DNA of 11,413 bases from NCBI GenBank assembly GCA_031266495.1, contig JAISAX010000130.1, positions 1-11,413 of the forward strand, given 5' to 3'. Positions 1-5,994 of this stretch are shown here, one piece after another. Below the pieces are notes generated by a model, which did not search any database, was not told the origin of the DNA, and saw nothing but the letters and a program-made list of their open reading frames with translations. Origin of the DNA: Opitutaceae bacterium. GTDB lineage: Bacteria; Verrucomicrobiota; Verrucomicrobiae; Opitutales; Opitutaceae. Within the stretch, counting starts at the first letter, position 1; every line of letters begins with the position of its first letter. The position numbers and the translations under genes are program-made.

Positions 1-591
1 GCGCGCGACATGCAGGACACCCTTTTTCTCCCGCCCGGCACCCGTGCCACCGAAGCCTCCCGAAAAGCAGGCGAAGCCTACGTCCTGCGCACCCACACCA
101 GCTCCGTGCAAATCCGCACCATGCTCGCGCGCAAGCCCCCCATCCGCATCATCGCGCCCGGCCGCTGCTTCCGCCGTGACACCGTTGACGCCACCCACTC
201 CGCCAATTTCCACCAAGTCGAAGGTCTCTGGGTTGACCGCGACATCACCGTCCGCGACCTCAAGAGCGTGCTCGACAGCTTTGTGCGCGAGATCTTCGGC
301 GCCACCGCGCAGACCCGCCTCCGCCCCAGCTTTTTCCCCTTCACCGAGCCGAGTTTCGAGATGGACATCAAGGCCCCCAACCTCGGCCGTCTCAGCGACC
401 GCTGGCTGGAAATCATGGGGTGCGGCCTTGTTGACCCGAAAGTTTTCCAAAACGTCGAAATCGACCCCGCGCAATGGACCGGCCTCGCCTTCGGCCTGGG
501 CATCGAACGCATTGCCATGCTCATCCACGGCATCGACGACATCCGCCACTTCTACGCCAACGACCTCCGCTTCCTCCGCCAGTTCACGTGA
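1..591 (+). CDS. pheS: Phenylalanyl-tRNA synthetase alpha subunit, 3' part (N-terminus outside window)
   Basis: This is the catalytic chain of the cytoplasmic (alpha-beta)2 phenylalanyl-tRNA synthetase, which charges tRNA(Phe) with phenylalanine. The frame is open from base 1 and ends at TGA 589-591, giving 196 codons; complete family members are about 330-360 residues, so roughly the first 40% is missing. The first residues ([10 protein letters not shown]) match the conserved HPARDMQDTF-type motif, so the ATG at base 10 is internal and not the start. Class II synthetase motif 2 is seen as [13 protein letters not shown] followed by FHQVEGL. The phenylalanine-pocket motif appears as [11 protein letters not shown] and motif 3 as [14 protein letters not shown]. 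The family's usual GxxHPxV stretch reads [10 protein letters not shown] here, with Asp where His is common. The C-terminus (DLRFLRQF) is the normal end. pheT, its obligate partner, lies 654 bp downstream because an accessory gene intervenes. Confidence 0.97.
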   Translation, partial: ARDMQDTLFLPPGTRATEASRKAGEAYVLRTHTSSVQIRTMLARKPPIRIIAPGRCFRRDTVDATHSANFHQVEGLWVDRDITVRDLKSVLDSFVREIFGATAQTRLRPSFFPFTEPSFEMDIKAPNLGRLSDRWLEIMGCGLVDPKVFQNVEIDPAQWTGLAFGLGIERIAMLIHGIDDIRHFYANDLRFLRQFT

Positions 592-610
592 GAAGTTTTG
601 GGTAGGAAGT

Positions 611-644
611 TTTGAACAGAAGGTAACGAAGCAAACGAAGAAAA
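611..644 (+). repeat. Left terminal inverted repeat of GxxExxY cassette 1
   Basis: This A/G-rich stretch contains GAACAGAAGGTAACGAAG and is complementary to 1191-1224 at 30 of 34 positions by hand alignment. The same sequence in the same orientation begins the degenerate cassette at 4122-4155, with 27 of 34 identical. It starts 19 bp after the pheS stop codon. Its base composition is far richer in A than the surrounding genes. It is read here as one end of a small insertion that carries the gene at 776-1180. Confidence 0.75.
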
Positions 645-738
645 CACAAAGAAGACGTTGGAAAAAACGATCACCATTTGCCGCACTATTTTCCTTGCTG
701 CGCATCCAATACCGCCAGCACTCATCTCAGTTTATCAT

Positions 739-761
739 CCCTTCGTTTCCTTCTGCTAAAA
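739..761 (+). repeat. Extra internal copy of the cassette repeat, just before the GxxExxY start codon
   Basis: The 15 bases CTTCGTTTCCTTCTG at 741-755 are identical to 1204-1218 in the right-hand repeat. The stretch 741-760 is also complementary to 612-631 in the left repeat at 17 of 20 positions. The left repeat can therefore pair either with this copy (a 150-bp palindromic unit) or with the distal copy (a 614-bp unit). The degenerate cassette near gatA has no equivalent, because its ATG follows the left repeat almost directly. This suggests that cassette 1 is a composite or has been re-inserted. Confidence 0.6.
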
Positions 762-775
762 AATAAAACTAAAAA

Positions 776-1180
776 ATGCACCCATTGTTTCCAAAAGCCG
801 ACGCGATTTCCTGCATCGTCATTGGTGCCGCGATTGAGGTGCATCGCGACAAAGGTCCCGGACTTCTCGAATCCATTTACGAACGATGCCTTCTCCATGA
901 ACTTTCCCTGCGAAAACTCACGACCCGCAACCAAGGCCCGGTGCGCATCACCTACAAAGACCTCGTTTTCGAGGAAAACCTGCGCTTCGACATCCTTGTT
1001 GACGAATGCCTTCTCCTTGAGGGCAAGTGCGTTGAAAAAATCATCCCCATCCACAAAGCCCAACTTATGACCTATATGCGTCTTCTCAACATTCCTGTCG
1101 GCCTCATTTTTAACTATAACGCTCCCATTCTCAAAGACGACATGCACCGTTTCATTCTCCCCGGAGCCAACACCCCGTAA
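776..1180 (+). CDS. GxxExxY protein (PD-(D/E)XK nuclease-superfamily type)
   Basis: A 134-residue protein of the GxxExxY family, which is related to the PD-(D/E)XK nuclease fold. The molecular function of these proteins is not established. The name-giving motif is at residues 29-35 (GLLESIY). A nuclease-like core follows: Asp72 in FDILVDE, Glu82 and Lys84 in LLEGK, and the AQLMTYMRLL helix starting at residue 95. The C-terminus ends in the usual LIFNYN-type strand followed by KDDMHR. Length is normal for the family and the frame is intact. The start at 776 is supported because the degenerate paralogue at 4158 begins with the same residues (MHPLFPKADAIS). The bases before this ATG are A-rich, unlike the pyrimidine-rich leaders of the housekeeping genes around it. 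The gene also has clearly lower GC than its neighbours. It lies between pheS and pheT, inside inverted repeats, which suggests a transposed accessory gene rather than a partner of the synthetase. Whether it is an active nuclease is unknown. Confidence 0.88.
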   Translation: MHPLFPKADAISCIVIGAAIEVHRDKGPGLLESIYERCLLHELSLRKLTTRNQGPVRITYKDLVFEENLRFDILVDECLLLEGKCVEKIIPIHKAQLMTYMRLLNIPVGLIFNYNAPILKDDMHRFILPGANTP

Positions 1181-1190
1181 TCCCCCAATT

Positions 1191-1224
1191 TCTTCTTCGT
1201 TCTCTTCGTTTCCTTCTGTTCAAA
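1191..1224 (+). repeat. Right terminal inverted repeat of GxxExxY cassette 1
   Basis: This pyrimidine-rich stretch contains CTTCGTTTCCTTCTGTTCAA. It complements 611-644 at 30 of 34 positions and matches 4308-4341, the right end of the second cassette, at 31 of 34 positions with no gaps. It starts 10 bp after the GxxExxY stop codon and ends 21 bp before the pheT ATG. It therefore makes up most of the immediate pheT leader. Confidence 0.75.
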
Positions 1225-1245
1225 AATTCCTTCTGTATTCTCTCC

Positions 1246-3807
1246 ATGAAAATCTCCCTCCAGTGGCTCTCCCGCTACATCGACCTCTCCGGCCTCTCTC
1301 TTTCGCAAATCACCGATGCCCTTCCCATGCTCGGCCTTGAAGTCGAGGAAGTCACCAGCGCAGGCCTCCAGCCCTTGAAAAATGTCGTTATCGGCAAAAT
1401 CCTCTCCTTCGAAAAACACCCCAAGGCCGACAAACTCTCCGTCTGCCGCGTTGACATCGGCACCGGCACCGCCGCCGGCATCCGCCAAATCGTCTGCGGC
1501 GCGAAAAACTTCGCCGCCCCCGACCTCGTCCCCGTCGCCCTCCCCGGCGCCGTCCTCCCTGGCGGCTTCGAGATCAAGATCAGCAAACTCCGCGACGTCG
1601 AATCGCAGGGTATGATGTGCTCCGCCCGCGAACTCGGCCTCGGCGACGACCACGCCGGCCTCCTCATCCTCACCGCCCGCGGCCTCCCGGTCGGCACCTC
1701 CATCAACGACCACTTCCCGCCGCCCGACACCGTCCTTGACCTCAGCATCACCGCCAACCGCGGCGACTGCCTCGGCCACATCGGCGTCACCCGCGACCTC
1801 GCCGCGTATTTCGACCGCGCCCTCCGCCTCCCCGAACTCACCGACGCCACCCCCGCCGCGCCCGCCCCCGCCGCCGAGGCCGCTCCCCTCCTCGCCTCCG
1901 TCTCCACCACCATCGACACCTGCCCTTACTATACGGCCACCGCCATTCGTGACATCCGCGTGGCGCCTTCCCCCGACTGGCTCGCCCGCGACCTCCTCGC
2001 CGTCGGTCTGCGCCCCATCAACAACATCGTGGACATCACAAACTGGGTCATGCTCGAAACCGGCCAGCCCCTCCACGCCTTCGACGCCGCCAACATCGGC
2101 GGACAACAAATCAACGTCCGCCCCGCCCGCCCCGGCGAAACCATAAAACTCCTCGACCAAGGCCGCGTCGTCGCGCTCGCGCCCACCGACTGCGTCATCG
2201 CCGACGCCCAAAACGCCCTCGCCATCGGCGGCATCATGGGCGGCGAAAACAGCGGCGTCACCGACACCACCGCCAACGTCGTCCTCGAAGCCGCCTGGTT
2301 CCGCCCCGGCCCCATTCGCAAGACCAGCCGCCGCCTCGCCATCTCCACCGACAGCGCCCAACGCTACACCCGCGACGCCGATCCCGCCGGCGTCCTCTTC
2401 GCCGCCCGCCGCGCCACCGCCCTCATCCTCGAACTCGCCGGCGGCACGGTCATCGGTCCCCGCACCGTCGTCGGCGTGCCCTCCCGCGGCGACCGCGTCA
2501 TCGACCTCACCGCCGGCTACGTCCGCGCCCGCTGCGGTTTCGATATCGACGACGCCACCATCGCCGGCACCTACCGCCGCCTCGGCTTCACCGTGGAGGA
2601 AAACGGCGCCGCCACCGGTGCGGCAGTGCCCCAATCCGAAATCCAAAATCCGAAATCCGAAATCCCCTGGCGCGTCACCGTCCCCTCCTTCCGCTCCGAC
2701 ATCGACCGCCCCATCGACCTCGTCGAGGAATTTGTCCGTATCCACGGCACCACTGCAATCCCCTCCACGCCCATCGCCGCCCCCGCGCCCGGCGAAATCG
2801 AAAACGACGACCCGCTCGCCACCTTCACCCGCCGCGCCGGCGCCCATCTCGCCGGCCAGGGGTTCGCCGAATGCGTCCACTACACCCTCTGCGACGGACG
2901 CGACCTCGCCGCGCTCTTCGGCCGACCGATGGCCGACGCCCTCGCGCTCGCCAATCCCCTCACCAGCGAACTCGGCCACATCCGCCCCTCGCTCATCCCC
3001 GGCCTGCTCGACGCCCTCGCGCTCAACCTCGCCGCGCACAACGCCCCCCGCCGCCTCTTCGAAATCGGCCGCGTCTTCCGCCCCGCGCCCGACGGAGCCC
3101 TGCGCGAACTCACCGCCGTGTCGTTCGTCGTCCTCGCCGCCCCCGCCACCCGCGCCTGGCTCGAACGCGCCCCCGTTGACTTCTACCACGCAAAAAAACT
3201 CGCGCTCGACCTTGCGGCGCTCGCCGGCATCTCCGCCGCCCGCCTCCAGTTCCATCTCGTCACCGACAACACCGCCGGCGCCGGGAAATTCGCCCCTCCC
3301 CCCGCCCCCGCGCTCTGGCAGCGCAATCACTCCGCGCAGACCACCGACCGGGCCCGCCAAATCGAGCTCGCCTGCGGCCTCATCGACGCGAAGACGGCCC
3401 GCGCCCGCGACATCAAAGGCCACACCATCATCGCCGGCGAACTGCTCCTGCCCCGGCAGATTTTCGCGACCGGGTCAAAACGCACCCGCTTTCAACCCTT
3501 CACCGCCTATCCCCCGACCACGCGCGACCTCGCCCTCGTGGTTGACGCCGCCACGCCCGCCGGGGACGTGGCCGACAAACTCAAAACCACCGCGGCCAAA
3601 ATCGCCGGCAAAACCTTCGCCGTGGAATCGGTCAACATCTTCGACCTCTACCAGGGCCAGAACCTCCCCGACGGCAAAAAGAGCCTAGCCCTCTCGCTGA
3701 CCTTCCGCGCCGCCGACCGCACGCTGACCGACGACGAAGTCAACGCCGCCTTCACCAAGCTCCAGACCGACCTCGCCAAATCCACCCCCTGGCAAATCCG
3801 AAAATAA
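1246..3807 (+). CDS. pheT: Phenylalanyl-tRNA synthetase beta subunit
   Basis: An 853-residue beta chain of phenylalanyl-tRNA synthetase, which binds and edits tRNA(Phe) and assembles with PheS. It begins with the typical MKISLQWLSRYIDL. The EMAP-type tRNA-binding domain spans about residues 46-150 (HPKADKLSVCRVD, QIVCGAKNF, SQGMMCSARELGL). The B3/4 editing domain lies at about 215-390, and a B5 domain at about 416-500 ends in DLVEEFVRIHG. A class II-like core covers about 510-740, and a C-terminal ferredoxin-fold anticodon-binding domain starts near 749 (PPTTRDLALVVD, FDLYQGQNLPDGKKS). It is longer than the roughly 800-residue E. coli type. Part of the excess is a low-complexity insertion in B5, at about residues 455-474, encoded by a heptanucleotide repeat. 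ATG 1246 fits the conserved N-terminus. There is no Shine-Dalgarno; the leader is TTCTCTCC. gatC follows after 14 bp. Long open frames on the opposite strand here are GC-bias shadows. Confidence 0.98.
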   Translation: MKISLQWLSRYIDLSGLSLSQITDALPMLGLEVEEVTSAGLQPLKNVVIGKILSFEKHPKADKLSVCRVDIGTGTAAGIRQIVCGAKNFAAPDLVPVALPGAVLPGGFEIKISKLRDVESQGMMCSARELGLGDDHAGLLILTARGLPVGTSINDHFPPPDTVLDLSITANRGDCLGHIGVTRDLAAYFDRALRLPELTDATPAAPAPAAEAAPLLASVSTTIDTCPYYTATAIRDIRVAPSPDWLARDLLAVGLRPINNIVDITNWVMLETGQPLHAFDAANIGGQQINVRPARPGETIKLLDQGRVVALAPTDCVIADAQNALAIGGIMGGENSGVTDTTANVVLEAAWFRPGPIRKTSRRLAISTDSAQRYTRDADPAGVLFAARRATALILELAGGTVIGPRTVVGVPSRGDRVIDLTAGYVRARCGFDIDDATIAGTYRRLGFTVEENGAATGAAVPQSEIQNPKSEIPWRVTVPSFRSDIDRPIDLVEEFVRIHGTTAIPSTPIAAPAPGEIENDDPLATFTRRAGAHLAGQGFAECVHYTLCDGRDLAALFGRPMADALALANPLTSELGHIRPSLIPGLLDALALNLAAHNAPRRLFEIGRVFRPAPDGALRELTAVSFVVLAAPATRAWLERAPVDFYHAKKLALDLAALAGISAARLQFHLVTDNTAGAGKFAPPPAPALWQRNHSAQTTDRARQIELACGLIDAKTARARDIKGHTIIAGELLLPRQIFATGSKRTRFQPFTAYPPTTRDLALVVDAATPAGDVADKLKTTAAKIAGKTFAVESVNIFDLYQGQNLPDGKKSLALSLTFRAADRTLTDDEVNAAFTKLQTDLAKSTPWQIRK
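2632..2666 (+). repeat. Five tandem heptanucleotides (AAATCCG type) inside pheT
   Basis: Five consecutive 7-mers read CAATCCG, AAATCCA, AAATCCG, AAATCCG and AAATCCC. They are AT-richer than the rest of pheT. Translated in the pheT frame they give QSEIQNPKSEIP (residues 463-474). This lies between the LGFTVEENG and WRVTVPSFRSD strands of the B5 domain, where most homologues have a short turn. The unit is not a multiple of three, so copy-number changes other than by three units would shift the frame. It resembles short tandem repeats that normally lie between genes. Confidence 0.85.
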
Positions 3808-3821
3808 GCAATCTTCCTGCC

Positions 3822-4106
3822 ATGCCCGCCGACCTCGACATCGACCACATCGCCCGCCTCGCCCGCATCGACCTCACGCCGGAGGAAAAAGCCGCCTTCT
3901 CCGCCCAGCTCGGCGATGTCCTCGCCCACATCGAAAAACTCAAGCAAGTGGACGTCGCCCGCGTCGAACCCACCGCGCACGGTTTTCCCATCTACAACGT
4001 CTGGCAGGCCGACGAACCCGGCCCCACCCTCACCCCCGAACAGGCGCTCCTCAACGCCCCCGCCCAGCGCGACGGCATGATCTCCGTCCCCAAAGTCGTC
4101 GAATGA
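3822..4106 (+). CDS. gatC: Glutamyl/aspartyl-tRNA amidotransferase subunit C
   Basis: A 94-residue GatC, the small subunit that wraps around GatA and holds it to GatB in the GatCAB transamidosome. The N-terminal helix (IDHIARLARIDLTPEE) and the second helix with a leucine/isoleucine pattern (FSAQLGDVLAHIEKLKQVDV) are the family signature. The C-terminal belt carries DGMISVPKVVE. Length is normal. The ATG follows the pheT stop by 14 bp with a pyrimidine-rich leader (CAATCTTCCTGCC) and no Shine-Dalgarno. It is probably co-transcribed with pheT. Its partner gatA would normally follow directly but is separated by a 246-bp gap holding a degenerate GxxExxY cassette. Confidence 0.95.
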   Translation: MPADLDIDHIARLARIDLTPEEKAAFSAQLGDVLAHIEKLKQVDVARVEPTAHGFPIYNVWQADEPGPTLTPEQALLNAPAQRDGMISVPKVVE

Positions 4107-4121
4107 AACCGTGCTGATTAT

Positions 4122-4155
4122 TTTTTACAGAAGGCAACAAAGGGAACCAAGAAAA
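4122..4155 (+). repeat. Left terminal repeat of cassette 2
   Basis: Contains ACAGAAGGCAACAAAG and ends in AAGAAAA, aligning without gaps to 611-644 with 27 of 34 identical. It starts 15 bp after the gatC stop codon, and the pseudogene ATG follows 2 bp after its end. Confidence 0.65.
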
Positions 4156-4157
4156 CC

Positions 4158-4303
4158 ATGCACCCGCTTTTTCCCAAGGCAGACGCCATCTCCAACGCAG
4201 TCATCGGCGCGGCGATGGAGGCGCATCGCTGTTCAACTGCAACAACGCCACCCTGCGCGAAGACATGCACCGCCTGATTCTCCCCGGCGCCAACACCCTA
4301 TGA
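4158..4303 (+). pseudogene. GxxExxY gene remnant with frame-shifting internal deletion
   Basis: Translation from ATG 4158 gives MHPLFPKADAISNAVIGAA followed by MEAHR. This matches residues 1-24 of the intact gene at 776. From 4232, in another frame, the sequence reads FNCNNATLREDMHR and then LILPGANTL, ending at TGA 4301-4303, and this matches the last 23 residues of the intact protein. The remnant is 146 bp against 405 bp for the intact gene. About 259 bp, including the GxxExxY motif and all presumed catalytic residues, has therefore been lost. Because 259 is not a multiple of three, the two halves are out of frame. It cannot encode a functional protein. Its GC is higher than that of the intact copy, which hints at longer residence in this genome or a different source. 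Confidence 0.9.
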
Positions 4304-4307
4304 CACG

Positions 4308-4341
4308 TCTTCTTTGTTCCCTCCGTTTCCTTCTGTTCAAA
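4308..4341 (+). repeat. Right terminal repeat of cassette 2
   Basis: Ends in CCGTTTCCTTCTGTTCAA and aligns without gaps to 1191-1224 with only three mismatches. It lies 4 bp after the pseudogene stop and 11 bp before the gatA ATG, so it forms most of the gatA leader. A TTG at 4314 within it is in frame with gatA but is not a credible start. Confidence 0.75.
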
Positions 4342-4352
4342 AAACTCCACCC

Positions 4353-5816
4353 ATGACCCACCGCACCATCGCCGACCTCGCCGACGCCCTCGCGAAAAAG
4401 GAACTTTCCTCCGTCGAACTCACCCAGGCCGTCATCGACCGCACCACCGCCGTCGAACCGCGCATCCGCGCCTTCACCTCCTGGGACGCCGCCGACGCCC
4501 TCGCCCAGGCCCGCGCCTCCGACGAACGCCGCGCCGCCGGCCACGCCCGCGGGCCGCTCGACGGCATTCCCATCGGCATCAAGGACAACATCGCCGTCAC
4601 CGGCCAGCCCCTCACCGCCTCGTCCAAAATCCTCGCAGGCTACCGCTCCCCCTACGACGCCACCGTCATCACCCGGCTCAGGAATGCCGGCGCCGTCATC
4701 TGGGGCCGCCTCAATCTCGACGAATTCGCCATGGGCTCGTCCACGGAAAACTCCGCCTTCGGCGCCACCGCGAATCCCCACGATCTCACGCGCGTCCCCG
4801 GCGGCTCATCCGGAGGCAGCGCCGCCGCCGTCGCCGCCGGCGAGGCCATCGGCGCCCTCGGCTCCGACACCGGCGGCTCCATCCGCCAGCCCGCCGCCTT
4901 TTGCGGAGTCACCGGCCTCAAACCCACCTACGGGCTCGTCTCCCGCTACGGACTCGCCGCCTTTGCCAGCTCGCTGGACCAAATCGGCCCCCTCACCCGC
5001 ACCGTGGAGGACACCGCCATCCTCCTGCAAGCCATCGCCGGACACGATCCGCTCGATTCCACCTCCTGCCAGATCGCCATTCCCGATTACCGCGCCGCGC
5101 TTCATTCCAGGCCGCCCCGCTCCGCGCCCCGCCGTCTCGGCATCCCGCGCGAATACTTTGGCGAGGGACTCGACCCCGAAGTCGGCGCCGCTGTCGGGCA
5201 AGCCGTCGCCCACTATAAAAAACTCGGCTGTGAAATCCGCGAAATCTCCCTGCCCCACACCGAGCACTGCCTCAGTGTCTATTTCATCATCGCCACGGCG
5301 GAATGCTCCTCCAACCTCGCCCGGCTCGACGGCATCCGCTACGGTCACCGTTCCCCCGCCGCGACCGATGCCGTTGACATCTACGCCAAAACCCGCGCCG
5401 AAGGATTCGGCCCCGAAGTCAAGCGCCGCATCATCCTCGGCACCTACGTCCTCAGCAGCGGCTACTACGACGCCTACTACCTCCGCGCCCAAAAAGTCCG
5501 CACCCTTGTCCGCCAGGATTTCCAGAAAGCATTCGAGCAGGTGGATGCCATCATCACGCCGGCCAATCCCGGCACCGCCTTCAAGAAAGGCGAATACGCC
5601 AAAAACCTGATGGCGCTCTACCTCTCCGACATCTACACCATCGGGGCCAATCTTGCCGGCCTCCCCGGCATCAGCCTGCCCTGCGGCTACAGCAAGGACA
5701 ACCTCCCCATCGGCCTCCAGCTCCTCGGACAACCCTTCAAGGAAACCGACCTCCTCCAGATCGCCCGTGACTACGAGGCCGCGCACGACTGGCACACCCG
5801 TCATCCCCGACTCTGA
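4353..5816 (+). CDS. gatA: Glutamyl/aspartyl-tRNA amidotransferase subunit A
   Basis: A 487-residue amidase-family GatA, the glutaminase subunit that releases ammonia from glutamine and channels it to GatB for tRNA transamidation. The amidase signature is complete (PGGSSGGSAAAVAAG, then GALGSDTGGSIRQPA). From sequence position, the Ser-cisSer-Lys triad is Lys77 (GIPIGIKDNI), Ser152 and Ser176. These are two less than Lys79, Ser154 and Ser178 of the well-studied Staphylococcus enzyme. The C-terminal part contains ITPANPGTAF and the GLPGISLPCG stretch expected of GatA rather than of a general amidase. Length is normal. ATG 4353 (MTHRTIADLADAL) fits the family start. The frame is open upstream to 4314, but that part is cassette repeat. 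The leader is ACTCCACCC with no Shine-Dalgarno. gatB follows after a 178-bp repeat-filled gap. Confidence 0.97.
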   Translation: MTHRTIADLADALAKKELSSVELTQAVIDRTTAVEPRIRAFTSWDAADALAQARASDERRAAGHARGPLDGIPIGIKDNIAVTGQPLTASSKILAGYRSPYDATVITRLRNAGAVIWGRLNLDEFAMGSSTENSAFGATANPHDLTRVPGGSSGGSAAAVAAGEAIGALGSDTGGSIRQPAAFCGVTGLKPTYGLVSRYGLAAFASSLDQIGPLTRTVEDTAILLQAIAGHDPLDSTSCQIAIPDYRAALHSRPPRSAPRRLGIPREYFGEGLDPEVGAAVGQAVAHYKKLGCEIREISLPHTEHCLSVYFIIATAECSSNLARLDGIRYGHRSPAATDAVDIYAKTRAEGFGPEVKRRIILGTYVLSSGYYDAYYLRAQKVRTLVRQDFQKAFEQVDAIITPANPGTAFKKGEYAKNLMALYLSDIYTIGANLAGLPGISLPCGYSKDNLPIGLQLLGQPFKETDLLQIARDYEAAHDWHTRHPRL

Positions 5817-5833
5817 GCAGCGTGCAGTGCGCA

Positions 5834-5863
5834 GCGGGCAGGCGCGGCAGCGCCCTTGCCCGC
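5834..5863 (+). other. GC-rich stem-loop after gatA (possible terminator or attenuator)
   Basis: The outer stem is GCGGGCA (5834-5840) with TGCCCGC (5857-5863). The inner stem is GGCGC (5841-5845) with GCGCC (5850-5854), closed by the loop GGCA, with a 2-nt bulge at 5855-5856. It starts 17 bp after the gatA stop. A C/T-rich tract follows rather than a T run, so it is not a canonical intrinsic terminator. It could reduce read-through into gatB, block 3' exonucleases, or simply be part of the repeats. Confidence 0.45.
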
Positions 5864-5874
5864 CCCCGCCCGCC

Positions 5875-5919
5875 TCTCCCATCCCTCCCATTCCTCCCAT
5901 TTCTCCCATCTCTCCCATT
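5875..5919 (+). repeat. Five tandem 9-mers of type YCTCCCATY between gatA and gatB
   Basis: Five consecutive units read TCTCCCATC, CCTCCCATT, CCTCCCATT, TCTCCCATC and TCTCCCATT, so CCCAT recurs every 9 bp. The same CCTCCCAT string also forms the actual gatB start context (TTCCTCCC before the ATG). A related 9-bp periodic CCCAT array occurs at the start of the gene at 7514. Confidence 0.85.
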
Positions 5920-5923
5920 CCAC

Positions 5924-5986
5924 CCGCCACCCACTACTCACTACCCGCCACCCACTACTCACTACCCGCTACTCACTACTCACTAC
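5924..5986 (+). repeat. Three tandem 21-mers directly upstream of gatB
   Basis: Units 5924-5944 and 5945-5965 are identical (CCGCCACCCACTACTCACTA plus C). Unit 5966-5986 differs at two bases (C to T). Within each unit CACTACT/CACTAC is itself repetitive. The array ends 8 bp before the gatB ATG and is in frame with gatB as 7-residue units (ATHYSLP), but it is not thought to be translated. Confidence 0.85.
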
Positions 5987-5994
5987 TTCCTCCC

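Larger units (their letters stand above)
611..1224 (+). mobile_element. Putative small mobile cassette: inverted repeat - GxxExxY gene - inverted repeat
   Basis: The unit is defined by the 30/34 inverted repeat pair 611-644 / 1191-1224 and contains one ORF, a GxxExxY protein. A second unit with the same ends and the two ends of the same ORF lies at 4122-4341. Recurrence of repeats plus ORF at two loci is what supports calling it mobile. No transposase is encoded, so the element would be non-autonomous or would move by another route. Target-site duplications were not resolved by eye, so the exact boundaries are uncertain. It is inserted between pheS and pheT and ends 21 bp before the pheT start codon. 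Base composition is visibly lower in GC than the flanking genes. An alternative is an ancestral gene with flanking repeats duplicated by recombination rather than transposition. Confidence 0.5.
4122..4341 (+). mobile_element. Degenerate GxxExxY cassette 2 (ends kept, centre deleted)
   Basis: A 220-bp unit between gatC and gatA. Its left end (4122-4155) matches the left repeat of cassette 1 at 27 of 34 positions, and its right end (4308-4341) matches the right repeat at 31 of 34. Between them lie only the first 24 and last 23 codons of a GxxExxY gene. The right repeat ends 11 bp before the gatA ATG, just as cassette 1 ends close to the pheT ATG. The structure is like a MITE derived from a longer coding element by internal deletion. 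No target duplication was confirmed by eye. Confidence 0.6.

Noticed and set aside
44..766. Long plus-strand frame overlapping pheS and the following gap
   Set aside because: Ser/Pro/Ala-rich out-of-frame translation of pheS, with no independent support.
1114..3423. Very long minus-strand open frame (769 codons) opposite pheT
   Set aside because: It is a glycine/aspartate/valine-rich low-complexity translation caused by GC bias opposite pheT. The plus-strand frame has full PheT domains.
4314..4352. In-frame upstream TTG start for gatA
   Set aside because: It would translate the cassette's right repeat. The conserved GatA start is at ATG 4353.
5653..5994. In-frame N-terminal extension of gatB containing ATHYSLP repeats
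   Set aside because: It overlaps gatA and the tandem arrays, and GatB proteins start directly before YEAVIGLEVH. ATG 5995 is the natural start.
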